DNA of 18,834 nt from an uncultured Anaerotignum sp. (GCF_934277605.1 NZ_CAKQVD010000037.1:1-18834), one strand, 5' to 3'. Shown: positions 6,182-14,070, numbered from the stretch's first letter. Numbers and translations: made by a program. The notes: generated from the sequence alone by a model not told the origin.

Positions 6182-7708
6182 ATGATTCGGAATATATTGG
6201 AATATTTGGAACAAACAGCGAGGGATCTGCCTGAGCAGATTGCCTTTTCCGGTGCGGAGGGAGCAATCAGCTTTTCTCAGCTTGCGGAGAGTGCAAAGCG
6301 AATCGGCACCTATCTGACACGCTTTGGCGGAAGGAATTGCCCCATTGCAGTGATGATGCAGAAAACGCCGATTTCTGTGGCGGCTTTTTTGGGTGCGGTT
6401 TACAGCGGCAATTTTTATACGCCCATTGATGTGACCATGCCGAAGGAGCGGGTGCTTTCCATTTTGCATACCTTACAGCCGCAGGTGCTTTTGATTGATG
6501 AAAAAAGCCGCAAGGCTGCCGACCATCTCGGCTATACGGGAGAGATGATCGTTTTGGAGGATATTCTGGAAACGGAGGCAGATGAGGCACGCTTACAGCA
6601 AATCCGCTGCTCTGCCATTGATACGGATCCGCTTTATGCACTGTTTACCAGTGGCTCGACAGGGGTGCCGAAGGGGGTTGTCATCAGCCATCAGGCTGTG
6701 ATTAACCTGACGGAATGGTATACGGAGGCGTTTTCTATTTCCGCAGAGGAAATCATCGGCAATCAGGCACCGTTTTATTTCGATTCCTCTGTGAAGGATA
6801 TTTATGCGGTGCTGAAAACGGGGGCAAGGATGGAAATTATCCCGAAAATGCTCTTTTCCTTCCCCAAAAAGCTTTTGGAATATCTGGAGGAAAAACAGAT
6901 TAACTATATTGACTGGGTGCCTTCTGCGCTGTGCATTGTGGCAAATACGGGGGCGTTGGAGCAACTGCGGCCCTCCTATTTGAAGAAGATTATGTTTTGC
7001 GGCGAGGCAATGCCGACCAAGCAGTTTAATCAGTGGAGAGAAAAATACCCCGATGCGCTGTTTGCGAATATTTACGGCCCGACGGAAACAACGGTGGACT
7101 GCACCTATTATATTGTAGAGAGGGAATTTGCGGATGATGAGCCGCTGCCGATTGGCTATGGCTGCCGCAACACGGATGTGTTCATTTTGAATGGAGACAG
7201 GCTTGCGGCAGAGGGCGAGAGCGGCGAGCTTTGTGTGCGTGGCAGATGCTTGGCACTTGGGTATTACAACAATCCCGAAAAAACAGCGGAGGCCTTCATT
7301 CAAAACCCCTTGAACCCCTATTATCCCGAAAGGATTTATAAAACGGGAGATATTGCGAAATATAATGAGCGGGGCGAAATTGTCTTTTTGGCAAGAAAAG
7401 ACCATCAAATCAAGCACATGGGACACCGCATTGAGCTGGGCGAGATTGAAACGGCCATCCATTCCATTGAAGGAATTGCAGCCGGAGCTTGTCTGTATGA
7501 TGAACAGACACAGCGGATTTTGCTGTTTTATTGCGGCGCAGAGGAAGCAACGCAGGCATATATTTTGAAGAAGCTGCGGGATAAGGTTCCGAAGTATATG
7601 TTCCCGAATGTGATGATGAAATTGGAAAAAATGCCACAGACTTTGAATGGAAAGATAGACAGATTGGCTTTGAAGGAGTATTATGATAACGATAAGCAAA
7701 ATTCCTGA
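6182..7708 (+). CDS. DltA-like amino-acid adenylation enzyme (carrier-protein ligase)
   Basis: A 508-residue cytoplasmic enzyme of the acyl-adenylate family, predicted to activate an amino acid with ATP and load it onto the carrier encoded at 8487. Length matches DltA (about 500 aa). Visible blocks: P-loop T156-S-G-S-T-G-V-P-K-G165; Y-G-P-T-E-T; Y-K-T-G-D; G-R-K/A-R-K-D-H-Q-I-K hinge; and the C-terminal catalytic Lys491 in N-G-K-I-D-R. DltA pocket residues are kept: D201 (amino-group Asp, D197 in Bacillus cereus DltA) and C273 in F-C-G-E (C269). Nearby residues differ: Ser202 and Lys205 where DltA usually has Leu and Met. D-Ala is the default guess, but another small amino acid is possible. 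ATG 6182 follows GAGG by 7 nt. First gene of the operon, overlapping the next by 26 bp. Confidence 0.88.
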   Translation: MIRNILEYLEQTARDLPEQIAFSGAEGAISFSQLAESAKRIGTYLTRFGGRNCPIAVMMQKTPISVAAFLGAVYSGNFYTPIDVTMPKERVLSILHTLQPQVLLIDEKSRKAADHLGYTGEMIVLEDILETEADEARLQQIRCSAIDTDPLYALFTSGSTGVPKGVVISHQAVINLTEWYTEAFSISAEEIIGNQAPFYFDSSVKDIYAVLKTGARMEIIPKMLFSFPKKLLEYLEEKQINYIDWVPSALCIVANTGALEQLRPSYLKKIMFCGEAMPTKQFNQWREKYPDALFANIYGPTETTVDCTYYIVEREFADDEPLPIGYGCRNTDVFILNGDRLAAEGESGELCVRGRCLALGYYNNPEKTAEAFIQNPLNPYYPERIYKTGDIAKYNERGEIVFLARKDHQIKHMGHRIELGEIETAIHSIEGIAAGACLYDEQTQRILLFYCGAEEATQAYILKKLRDKVPKYMFPNVMMKLEKMPQTLNGKIDRLALKEYYDNDKQNS

Positions 7709-8465
7709 CGGAGAAAAATGGGCAGAGGAAATTGCCCAAGCACGTTCCAAAGGAATGCGGACAAATTTTTATGCGGCGGCGGAGGATTTTTTTCCGCACT
7801 TGCAGCAGCTTTCCGAGCTGAAATTTGACGGCGGACGATATTTGTTCCATGAAAAAGAGGAGCAGATTGATTTCTATTTCTTCTTGGAGCGGGACGCAAG
7901 GCCTGTGCCGCTGCCGATGTTTGCAAAGCCTGTGGTTTTGGAGCAGGTCGGCTTGGCAAAGGCACCGCCTGCCTTGGCACAATGGGAGGGCCTCGGCTTT
8001 GAGCATTATTTGCAGAGAAAGCGTTTGTTTCTTTCCGCAAGAAAAACGGAGAAAGCCGAAAGAGCGGTTTCCTTTGCGGCGGAGGCGGAGGCAGAGCAGC
8101 TTTTGGAGATGATGCGGCACACCTTTGAGCCTTACACCTCGGCACTGCCCGACTTGGAAGAGCTGCAGCAGGATTTGCGGCAAAGGCGTGTGCTTGCGGC
8201 AAGAGAGGGCGATGCACTGCTTGGCTTTTTGCGCTTTGGCAGAGAAAAAAGGGTATCCGTTCTATGGCAGATTGTGGTTGCGCCCGACGGCAGAGGCCGT
8301 GGAATCGGCAGCAATCTGGTGCAGGATTGGATTGCCTTGGAAAAAGAAGAAACCGCAAGGTTTCAGCTTTGGGTGCGGGAGGACAACCCTCCTGCGTTGC
8401 GGATGTATGAAGCACTGGGCTTTTTGCCTGACGGCAGAGTGGCACCGGTGATGTTGAAAAAATAA
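7683..8465 (+). CDS. GNAT-family N-acyltransferase within the dlt-like operon
   Basis: A 260-residue protein. The C-terminal half (about 128-260) is a GNAT domain with acyl-CoA loop R204-G-R-G-I-G209 after strand L-W-Q-I-V-V, and the end strands with N-P-P-A-L-R-M-Y-E-A-L-G-F. The N-terminal half (about 1-125) ends in A-L-A-Q-W-E-G-L-G-F-E-H-Y, which resembles the end of a second, degenerate GNAT fold, so this may be a tandem GNAT. It overlaps the ligase gene by 26 bp and precedes the carrier gene by 21 bp, so it is almost surely co-translated. Canonical dlt operons have no such enzyme. Possible roles are N-acylation of the carrier-bound amino acid, or of the acceptor. Substrate is unknown; family assignment is firm. 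Confidence 0.85.
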   Translation: MITISKIPDGEKWAEEIAQARSKGMRTNFYAAAEDFFPHLQQLSELKFDGGRYLFHEKEEQIDFYFFLERDARPVPLPMFAKPVVLEQVGLAKAPPALAQWEGLGFEHYLQRKRLFLSARKTEKAERAVSFAAEAEAEQLLEMMRHTFEPYTSALPDLEELQQDLRQRRVLAAREGDALLGFLRFGREKRVSVLWQIVVAPDGRGRGIGSNLVQDWIALEKEETARFQLWVREDNPPALRMYEALGFLPDGRVAPVMLKK

Positions 8466-8486
8466 AAGAAAGAAAGGAAATGAGAG

Positions 8487-8714
8487 ATGGAGACATTACT
8501 GAAAATTCTGGCAGAACTGAGACCTGATGTAGATTTTGAGGAGAACAAGGAATTGGTTGACAGCGGCGAGCTGGATTCCTTCGATATTGTTTCTCTGGTT
8601 GGCGAGCTGTGCGATGAATATGATATTGAAATCGGCGCAGATGAAATCGTTCCCGAAAACTTTAACTCCGTTGAGGCAATCTGGGCATTGGTGCAGAGAT
8701 TGCAGGAGGACTAA
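8487..8714 (+). CDS. DltC-like acyl/peptidyl carrier protein
   Basis: A 75-residue acidic helical protein, the size of DltC (about 78 aa). Ser31 in the motif L-D-S-F-D-I is the expected phosphopantetheine attachment site, in the usual place at the start of helix 2. D-S-G-E-L and the acidic C-terminal helices fit the family. AAAGGA precedes the ATG. It lies between the GNAT and MBOAT genes (28 bp to the latter). Its job would be to carry the thioester-bound acyl group from the adenylation enzyme to the membrane acyltransferase; a phosphopantetheinyl transferase must come from elsewhere. Confidence 0.88.
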   Translation: METLLKILAELRPDVDFEENKELVDSGELDSFDIVSLVGELCDEYDIEIGADEIVPENFNSVEAIWALVQRLQED

Positions 8715-8742
8715 AGAATAAAATTATGGAGGGGTAAGCGGT

Positions 8743-10341
8743 ATGGCATTTACATCATTTCGATTTATCGTTTTTCTTGTACTGGCTGCCGCAGCATATT
8801 TCCTAACACCAAAGCGTTGCCGATGGGTAACGCTTTTTATTGCGAACTATGTATTTTATTTTATTTCCGGCGGGAGGATTTTTATTTATCTGCTTGCCAC
8901 GACGATTACTACATATTTTGCAACGGTGAAAATCGGCGATATGGCGGCGAAAAACAAGATTGCCTTCAATGAGGCGAAGGCAGAATTGGATAAAGAGGGC
9001 AAAAAGGCGTGGAAGGCTGCCTTTGCAAAGAAAAAGAAGCGGATTTTGATTCCGACGGTTGTGTTTAACTTTGGGATTTTGGCAGTTTTGAAATATTCCG
9101 GCTTTGTGACGGAGAATCTGAACGTGCTGTTTGCAAAAATCGGCATTGGTGCGGAGCTGCCTGTGTTTCGGTTTCTGCTGCCCTTGGGGATTTCCTTCTA
9201 TACCTTTCAATCCATGGGGTATTTGATTGACGTTTACAGAGAAAAGCAGGCGCCCGAGCGGAACTTTTTTAAGCTGGCACTGTTTATTTCCTTCTTTCCG
9301 CAGATTGTGCAGGGGCCGATTTCCCGTTTCGGCACACTGGCGGAGCAGCTGTTTCGCCCGAACACGTTTTCCTTTACCCGTGTGAAATTCGGCGCACAGC
9401 TCATGCTTTGGGGTGCGTTTAAAAAGATGGTGATTGCTGACAGAGCGGCGGTTTTGGTGGACAATGCCTTTGGGTTTCCCGAAGCCTTCGGCGGCACCTA
9501 TGTTGCGGTGGCGGCCTTGGCGTATGCCATTCAGATTTACGGCGATTTTTCTGGCGGGATTGACATTGCCACGGGTGCGGCACAGATTTTCGGCGTTACG
9601 CTGGATAAAAACTTCGAGCGTCCCTATTTGGCAACCTCTATCCCCGATTATTGGCGCAGATGGCACATGACGCTCGGCGCATGGTTTCGGGATTATGTAT
9701 TTTACCCCTTATCTCTCTCGAAATTCTTTTCTCGCCTGGGGAAGAAATGCAGAGGGATTTTCGGGAATTATATCGGTAAGCTGATTCCTGTTTTGATTCC
9801 GCAGTTTATCATTTTCTTCCTGATTGGTATTTGGCATGGGGCAGAGTGGAAATACATTGCCTTCGGCTGTTATAACGGCACGCTGATTGTGCTGGGGATT
9901 CTGTTTGACCAACCCCTGCAAGCTTTAATCAAAAAGCTGTCGATTCGTACAGAGTGTATCAGTTGGCGGATTTTCCAAGTGCTGCGTACCTTGATTTTGG
10001 TTGCCGTCGGCAAGATTATTACCCGTGCGCCCGGTGTTTCCGCAGCGAAGCTGATGATTACCTCTATGGTAAAAAATTGGAATACGGATGTCTTGCTTGA
10101 GGGCGGGCTTTTGACAATGGGGCTGGATGTGAAGGATTTATGGATACTGCTTTTGTCCTCTTTGGTGCTGCTTTCTGTCAGCTTGATGCAGGAAAGCGGG
10201 ATTCAGGTTAGAGAGGCTTTGGCAAAGCAGAATCTCTATTTCCGCTGGATGATTTATCTGGCAGCGTTGTTCTCCCTGATTCTTTTTGGCGTGTATGGCT
10301 TAAATTACAATGCCGCTGACTTTATTTACAGGGGGTTCTGA
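8743..10341 (+). CDS. MBOAT acyltransferase (DltB/AlgI-like) with DltX-type C-terminal motif
   Basis: A 532-residue multi-pass membrane protein of the MBOAT superfamily, close to AlgI and somewhat longer than DltB (about 400 aa). The catalytic His365 is in I-W-H-G-A-E-W; other family marks are P-Q-I-V-Q-G-P-I-S-R and Y-W-R-R-W-H-M-T-L-G-x-W-F-R-D-Y. Such proteins take an acyl group from a carrier inside the cell and pass it across the membrane. The last six residues, F527-I-Y529-R-G-F532, match the C-terminal motif of DltX, whose Tyr is thought to receive the acyl group in the D-alanylation relay. This could explain why no dltX gene is seen. The ribosome site GGAGGGG is good, and the SGNH gene starts 2 nt after the stop. 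Confidence 0.9.
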   Translation: MAFTSFRFIVFLVLAAAAYFLTPKRCRWVTLFIANYVFYFISGGRIFIYLLATTITTYFATVKIGDMAAKNKIAFNEAKAELDKEGKKAWKAAFAKKKKRILIPTVVFNFGILAVLKYSGFVTENLNVLFAKIGIGAELPVFRFLLPLGISFYTFQSMGYLIDVYREKQAPERNFFKLALFISFFPQIVQGPISRFGTLAEQLFRPNTFSFTRVKFGAQLMLWGAFKKMVIADRAAVLVDNAFGFPEAFGGTYVAVAALAYAIQIYGDFSGGIDIATGAAQIFGVTLDKNFERPYLATSIPDYWRRWHMTLGAWFRDYVFYPLSLSKFFSRLGKKCRGIFGNYIGKLIPVLIPQFIIFFLIGIWHGAEWKYIAFGCYNGTLIVLGILFDQPLQALIKKLSIRTECISWRIFQVLRTLILVAVGKIITRAPGVSAAKLMITSMVKNWNTDVLLEGGLLTMGLDVKDLWILLLSSLVLLSVSLMQESGIQVREALAKQNLYFRWMIYLAALFSLILFGVYGLNYNAADFIYRGF

Positions 10342-10343
10342 GT

Positions 10344-11381
10344 ATGAATAAAAAAGAGTGTTTGAAAAGAATAGTGCGATGCGTTGCGTTTGTGGTGGTG
10401 TTTTCTCTGCTCTTTGGCTATGCAACGGATTTGCTGATGCGGCATGATGATGAATCCGATGAAATTCATGCGTTTTACAGTGAGCCGAAGGATACGATTG
10501 ATGTGCTTTATGTGGGGAGCAGTCCGCTTTTGCGTGGCGTTTCGCCCATGGTTATGTGGCAGGAGCATGGCTTTACGGGCTATGTGCGTGCATCGGCATT
10601 GCAGGCGCCTGCTGTCAGCTATGGGCTTTTGGCGGAATCCTTACAGTATCAGAAGCCGAAATTGGTTGTACTGCTTTGCGATAATATTTTTTCCGAATAT
10701 GATTATGCGGAGCGAGAGGGGGATTTGCGTCGTGGCTTGGATGGCATGAGGCTTTCGAGGTATAAGCTGGAGATTATCCGAGAGGTTACGGCGGCAGATG
10801 AGCAGCAATCCCTGCTTTCCTATGTATTCCCCTTAATGCGTTACCATGACCGCTGGAAAGAGATTGATTTGGCAGAGGATCAGCCTGAGCCGTTGCTGGA
10901 GCATTCCTTTAAGAAGGGGAATGTTTATCTGAGAGAGATTGCACCGCAGACCTACCCGGAGGGCTTTATGGAGCCGACAGGAGAGGCGGTTTCCTTTGAC
11001 GCAGAGGCGAAGGGGTATATTGAAAAATCCATTGCATTGTGCAAGGAGAAGGAGATTCCCGTTTTGCTGCTGCATTTGCCGAAAATGAGCTGGACGTATG
11101 AGCGGAGTGCGGCATTGGAGAACTTTGCGGCAGAGCAGGGTGCGGCATATCTGGATTTGGACAGAACGGAATACCGGGCGGAGATTGGCTTGGAGCCGCA
11201 GGTGGATTATTATGACCAAGGACACATGAACCTTACAGGAACCATCAAGCTTTCCGATTGGCTGGGAGATTGGCTGAAGGCACAGTATTCCCTGCCGAAT
11301 CACAAGACGGACGCAAAAATCAGTGAGGAATGGAATACGGATTTTGCGGTGTATGCGGAGAAAACAGGCATACAGGATTGA
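10344..11381 (+). CDS. SGNH-like extracytoplasmic acyl-transfer protein (DltD/AlgJ role)
   Basis: A 345-residue protein with a single N-terminal membrane segment (about 10-27) and an outside domain. The SGNH hydrolase pattern is visible: block I as V-G-S59-S60, where Ser60 is the likely nucleophile, and block V as D291-Q-G-H294, the Asp-His pair. Such proteins are the final partner of MBOAT acyltransferases (DltD for teichoic acids, AlgJ/AlgX for alginate) and hand the acyl group to the polymer or edit it. It is the last gene of the operon, 2 nt after the MBOAT gene and before a strong terminator. It is not a typical DltD in sequence; its polymer target is unknown. Confidence 0.8.
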   Translation: MNKKECLKRIVRCVAFVVVFSLLFGYATDLLMRHDDESDEIHAFYSEPKDTIDVLYVGSSPLLRGVSPMVMWQEHGFTGYVRASALQAPAVSYGLLAESLQYQKPKLVVLLCDNIFSEYDYAEREGDLRRGLDGMRLSRYKLEIIREVTAADEQQSLLSYVFPLMRYHDRWKEIDLAEDQPEPLLEHSFKKGNVYLREIAPQTYPEGFMEPTGEAVSFDAEAKGYIEKSIALCKEKEIPVLLLHLPKMSWTYERSAALENFAAEQGAAYLDLDRTEYRAEIGLEPQVDYYDQGHMNLTGTIKLSDWLGDWLKAQYSLPNHKTDAKISEEWNTDFAVYAEKTGIQD

Positions 11382-11397
11382 GTTGATTGCATAGAAA

Positions 11398-11448
11398 AAA
11401 CCACAGCATTTCGTTTGTGAGAAACAGAAGTGTTGTGGTTTCTTTTTT
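11398..11448. terminator. Bidirectional terminator between dlt-like operon and RNA methylase
   Basis: An 11-bp stem (11398-11408 with 11431-11441, one G-U pair) with a 22-nt loop. It has CTTTTTT on the plus strand and a T-rich tail (GGTTTTTTC) on the minus strand, so it can serve both converging units. Confidence 0.85.
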
Positions 11449-11452
11449 GTAT

Positions 11453-12238
11453 TTATTGCATTAAGCGTTGGCGCACTGCCTCATAGAGCAATACACCTGC
11501 GGCAACAGAGGCATTCAGGCTTTCTGCCTGCCCCGGCATCGGAATCTTTACCCAAGCGTTGCAGAGGGCGGCGGCCTCATCACTCAGTCCTCGTGCCTCA
11601 TTGCCAATCAGAAAGGCACAGGCTTTTTGCAGGGGGAGGGCATAGGGGAATTGCTCCCCCTTCAAATGTGCGGCATAAAGCGGGATTTGCTTTGCTTGCA
11701 GCCTTTCGGAAAGGGCGTGCAGGTCGATATTTTGGAACACAGGCACATGAAAGAGACTGCCCATGGTGGCACGCAGCACCTTGGGGTTATACAAATCCAC
11801 ACTGCCCTTGCTGAGAAAGACGGCATCTGCACCGCAGGCATCGGCAGTGCGGATGACTGTACCCAGATTGCCGGGATCATTCAATTCCTCCGCAAGCAGA
11901 AGGAAGGGGGCTTTTTTCTGCAAAACAGCCGTTTCGTCCCAAGCAAGCTTTTTGCAAAGAGCCAAAATGCCCTGCGGATTTTCTGTCTCGCAGACAGCGG
12001 AGAAAAGGGAATCCGTCAGGCAAAGCAGCTCTGCTTTTTCCTCATAGAAGGAAAGGTCATTCTCCTTGGCGAAGGAATCGCTGACGATATAGGCGGCAAC
12101 CTCGTGATTTTGCGGAATTTCACGAATAAAGCGCAGCCCTTCCGCAAGGAACAGCCCCTCCTTATCTCTGTTTTTCTTTATTTTTAAGCCGTTTAGCCGC
12201 TTGATCCATTTATTGTCACGGCTTTCGATTCGTTTCAT
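11453..12238 (-). CDS. SpoU/TrmH-family RNA 2'-O-methyltransferase
   Basis: A 261-residue SAM-dependent enzyme expected to methylate ribose in rRNA or tRNA. Residues about 1-95 form the substrate-binding domain (R-D-N-K-W-I-K-R-L, then F-L-A-E-G-L-R near 30). The trefoil-knot catalytic domain shows all three motifs: N-D-P-G-N-L-G-T-V-I-R-T-A-x-A-x-G; I-G-N-E-A-R-G-L; and I-P-M-x-G-x-x-E-S-L-N-A-S-V-A-A. The start ATG at 12238 is preceded by AGAGGTGAT, and the promoter at 12257-12285 excludes longer frames. Such genes often sit near pheS or alone; here it is monocistronic. The exact nucleotide target is not predictable. Confidence 0.93.
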   Translation of the reverse strand: MKRIESRDNKWIKRLNGLKIKKNRDKEGLFLAEGLRFIREIPQNHEVAAYIVSDSFAKENDLSFYEEKAELLCLTDSLFSAVCETENPQGILALCKKLAWDETAVLQKKAPFLLLAEELNDPGNLGTVIRTADACGADAVFLSKGSVDLYNPKVLRATMGSLFHVPVFQNIDLHALSERLQAKQIPLYAAHLKGEQFPYALPLQKACAFLIGNEARGLSDEAAALCNAWVKIPMPGQAESLNASVAAGVLLYEAVRQRLMQ

Positions 12239-12256
12239 GGTATCACCTCTTATCCT

Positions 12257-12285
12257 ATGATAAAGGAGAATGAAATCCTTTGCAA
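12257..12285 (-). promoter_or_regulatory. Promoter of the RNA methyltransferase gene
   Basis: Minus-strand TTGCAA (12285-12280), 17 nt, TATCAT (12262-12257), about 19 nt upstream of the start codon. Confidence 0.55.
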
Positions 12286-12313
12286 GAAAAAAGGTGCAGG
12301 ATAGAAAAAAATG

Positions 12314-12322
12314 TGATATGAT
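12314..12322 (+). promoter_or_regulatory. Possible extended -10 of the LUD-domain gene
   Basis: TGATATGAT (TG-N-TATGAT) lies 38 nt upstream of the ATG at 12361; the -35 region is poor. Confidence 0.35.
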
Positions 12323-12360
12323 TGAGGCAAAAGGAGCAAAGGAAAAAGGAGGTTTTACCC

Positions 12361-12996
12361 ATGACACCACAGGAAAAAAGAAAAGAGCTTTTGAGCGCAA
12401 CCCTATTGAAAAAACTGGAACGCCGCCATTTTGAAGCGTATTACTGTCCCACAGCGGCAGAGGCGGTTGAAAAGGTGCTTTCCCTGATTCCGGAGGGCAG
12501 CAGCATTACTTGGGGCGGCTCGATGACCATTCGGGATATGGGGCTGACAAAGGCTGTGAAGGAAGGCAACTATCAAGTGATTGACAGAGACACAGCGGCG
12601 AACCCTGCCGAAATGCGTGAAATGATGCGCCAAGGGCTTTTATGTGATTATTATTTGACCAGCACCAATGCGATTTCCGAGGACGGTGTTCTGGTAAACA
12701 TTGACGGCACGGGAAATCGTGTTGCATCCATCTGCTTTGGCCCCAACCATGTTATTGTCCTGGCAAGCTTGAGCAAGGTGGCACAGGATGTGGATGCGGC
12801 AATCAAACGGGTGAGAGGCTATGTTGCCCCTGTCAACAGTATGCGTTTTATGGGGAAAACGCCTTGTGCGGTGGATGGCACCTGTCACAACTGCGTTTCC
12901 GAGGAATGTATCTGCAATCAGGTGTTGGTGACAAGAGTTTGCCGCCCCGCAGGCAGAATTAAGGTTATTTTGATTGGCGAGGAATATGGATTTTAA
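12361..12996 (+). CDS. LUD-domain protein (lactate-utilisation-like, DUF162/YkgG type)
   Basis: A 211-residue protein covering a single LUD domain. The fold marks are G-S-S-I-T-W-G-G-S-M-T-I near 47-58, Y-L-T-S-T-N-A-I near 96-104, D-G-T-G-N-R-V near 112, and G-P-N-H-V-I near 124. The C-terminus has a Cys cluster: C169, C175, C178, C183, C185 and C194, as in the clostridial single-domain members, possibly a metal or iron-sulfur site. LutC and LutB of the lactate oxidation complex share the fold, but no lutA or lutB gene is next to it, so a role in lactate oxidation is not shown. AAAGGAGG sits 8 nt before the ATG. The upstream start at 12322 falls inside the likely promoter and is rejected. 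Confidence 0.88.
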   Translation: MTPQEKRKELLSATLLKKLERRHFEAYYCPTAAEAVEKVLSLIPEGSSITWGGSMTIRDMGLTKAVKEGNYQVIDRDTAANPAEMREMMRQGLLCDYYLTSTNAISEDGVLVNIDGTGNRVASICFGPNHVIVLASLSKVAQDVDAAIKRVRGYVAPVNSMRFMGKTPCAVDGTCHNCVSEECICNQVLVTRVCRPAGRIKVILIGEEYGF

Positions 12997-13073
12997 GAAT
13001 GAAAGGAGCTACAAAAAACTTCCCTAACAGAAAATTTGCCAAAAAGTCTCAAATGAACGGCAGACCTTTTTGA

Positions 13074-13259
13074 AGAAGCGGTATTAGATACAGATGGAAA
13101 GAAGCTGCGAAGGAAAAAATCGTTGCAAACGGCGGAGACTGCACAGGTGCAGTCGGCGGCAAAACGAATTATCTTGTTTTGGGTGATTTTGGCTCGGTTG
13201 ACGAGAAGAATAAGCCGAATTGGGAAAAGCTTGAGCGGCAGAAGATGAACTTAAAATAA
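13074..13259 (+). pseudogene. Relic of a BRCT-like domain
   Basis: A frame open from 13074 to TAA at 13257 without a start codon. It reads W-K-E-A-A-K-E-K-I-V-A-N-G-G-D, then G-K-T-N-Y-L-V-L-G-D and ends N-W-E-K-L-E-R-Q-K. The N-G-G ... K-T-N-Y-L-V-x-G-D pattern is the core of BRCT domains, as in DNA ligase or exonuclease-like proteins. Just upstream a different frame reads P-F-E-E-A-V-L-D-T-D-G-K-K-L, so a frameshift and a lost 5' part are likely. It follows the LUD gene and is the main content of this 260-bp stretch. Confidence 0.5.
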
Positions 13260-13287
13260 AGTGCTTGGAAAGAGGGGGGGGATGCTT

Positions 13288-13755
13288 ATGAAAAAGTGCG
13301 GGCTGAACAGCAGAAGCGGAAAGGCAATGCTTTTTGTAGGCATTCTTGTGGTTTGCATGGCGGCGGTGTTTTTTGCATTTAAGTATCCGTTAAGCTCGGC
13401 GCTTCGGAGTCTTTCAAAAGAAAAGATTGCAAGCTGTATGATACAAAAACACGCTCGAAGCAATGATAAAATTGCCGAAGCGGAAACAAAATGGATTTAT
13501 GATGAGGAGAGCCTTGCGGAAATACAAACGCTATTGAGCAAATTAAAGTTTTCTTATGATTCAAATGTTACAAATATCTATTATAAATCGGAGATATATC
13601 ATATAAGGCTATTTGATATAAATAACAACGAATGCTGTTTGCTTGAGGTTGTGCCGGAAGGGAATATTTATTATAATGGCAGAGGCTATCAATTATCAAA
13701 AAAGTATCCTCGTGATTATATTACATCTAAATTAGACCGATTTGTAAGTGAATGA
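13288..13755 (+). CDS. Membrane-anchored hypothetical protein
   Basis: A 155-residue protein with one N-terminal membrane segment (about residues 14-33) and a soluble outside domain with a charged helix (about 48-80) and several beta strands ending with G-N-I-Y-Y-N-G-R-G-Y. No family is recognised. ATG 13288 is chosen over the upstream in-frame ATG 13282 and GTG 13261 because the AGAGGGGGGG run ends 7 nt before it. The second half is AT-rich with ATA and TTA codons, unlike the first half, as in the pilin-like gene. It stands alone, with a BRCT relic before it and a strong terminator after. Confidence 0.7.
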   Translation: MKKCGLNSRSGKAMLFVGILVVCMAAVFFAFKYPLSSALRSLSKEKIASCMIQKHARSNDKIAEAETKWIYDEESLAEIQTLLSKLKFSYDSNVTNIYYKSEIYHIRLFDINNNECCLLEVVPEGNIYYNGRGYQLSKKYPRDYITSKLDRFVSE

Positions 13756-13771
13756 GATTCAAAAAATAATC

Positions 13772-13799
13772 AAAACCCCCTGTGTTTTCAGGGGGTTTT
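13772..13799 (+). terminator. Rho-independent terminator
   Basis: A perfect 11-bp stem, AAAACCCCCTG (13772-13782) with CAGGGGGTTTT (13789-13799), loop TGTTTT. The stem's own T run and following C-TGG-TTTT serve as tail. Confidence 0.85.
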
Positions 13800-14070
13800 C
13801 TGGTTTTGAAAGACGATTTCATGACACAGCAGAATGCATTTATCGTCCGCAGGGGAAAAATGTTAGCGCCTGTTGCAGCAGAAAACGCAGATTTATTTTA
13901 AAGCAAAATTTGTTCTTTCTCCTGAAATTCACGAACCTAAGGGGCGGAATTCATCCAATAAATTTTTATTCTATTTCGACTTGAATTTAAGGAAAAAGCG
14001 GAATGAAACACTGAGATTCAATCTGAATGAAAATGTCGTGAAACCCTGAGATTACAAGGTTTTTGCTTAG

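Noticed and set aside
6593..7750. 385-codon minus-strand frame
   Set aside because: Antisense to the intact adenylation enzyme; no domain pattern and no ribosome site.
8803..9666. 287-codon minus-strand frame
   Set aside because: Antisense shadow of the MBOAT gene, which has clear family motifs.
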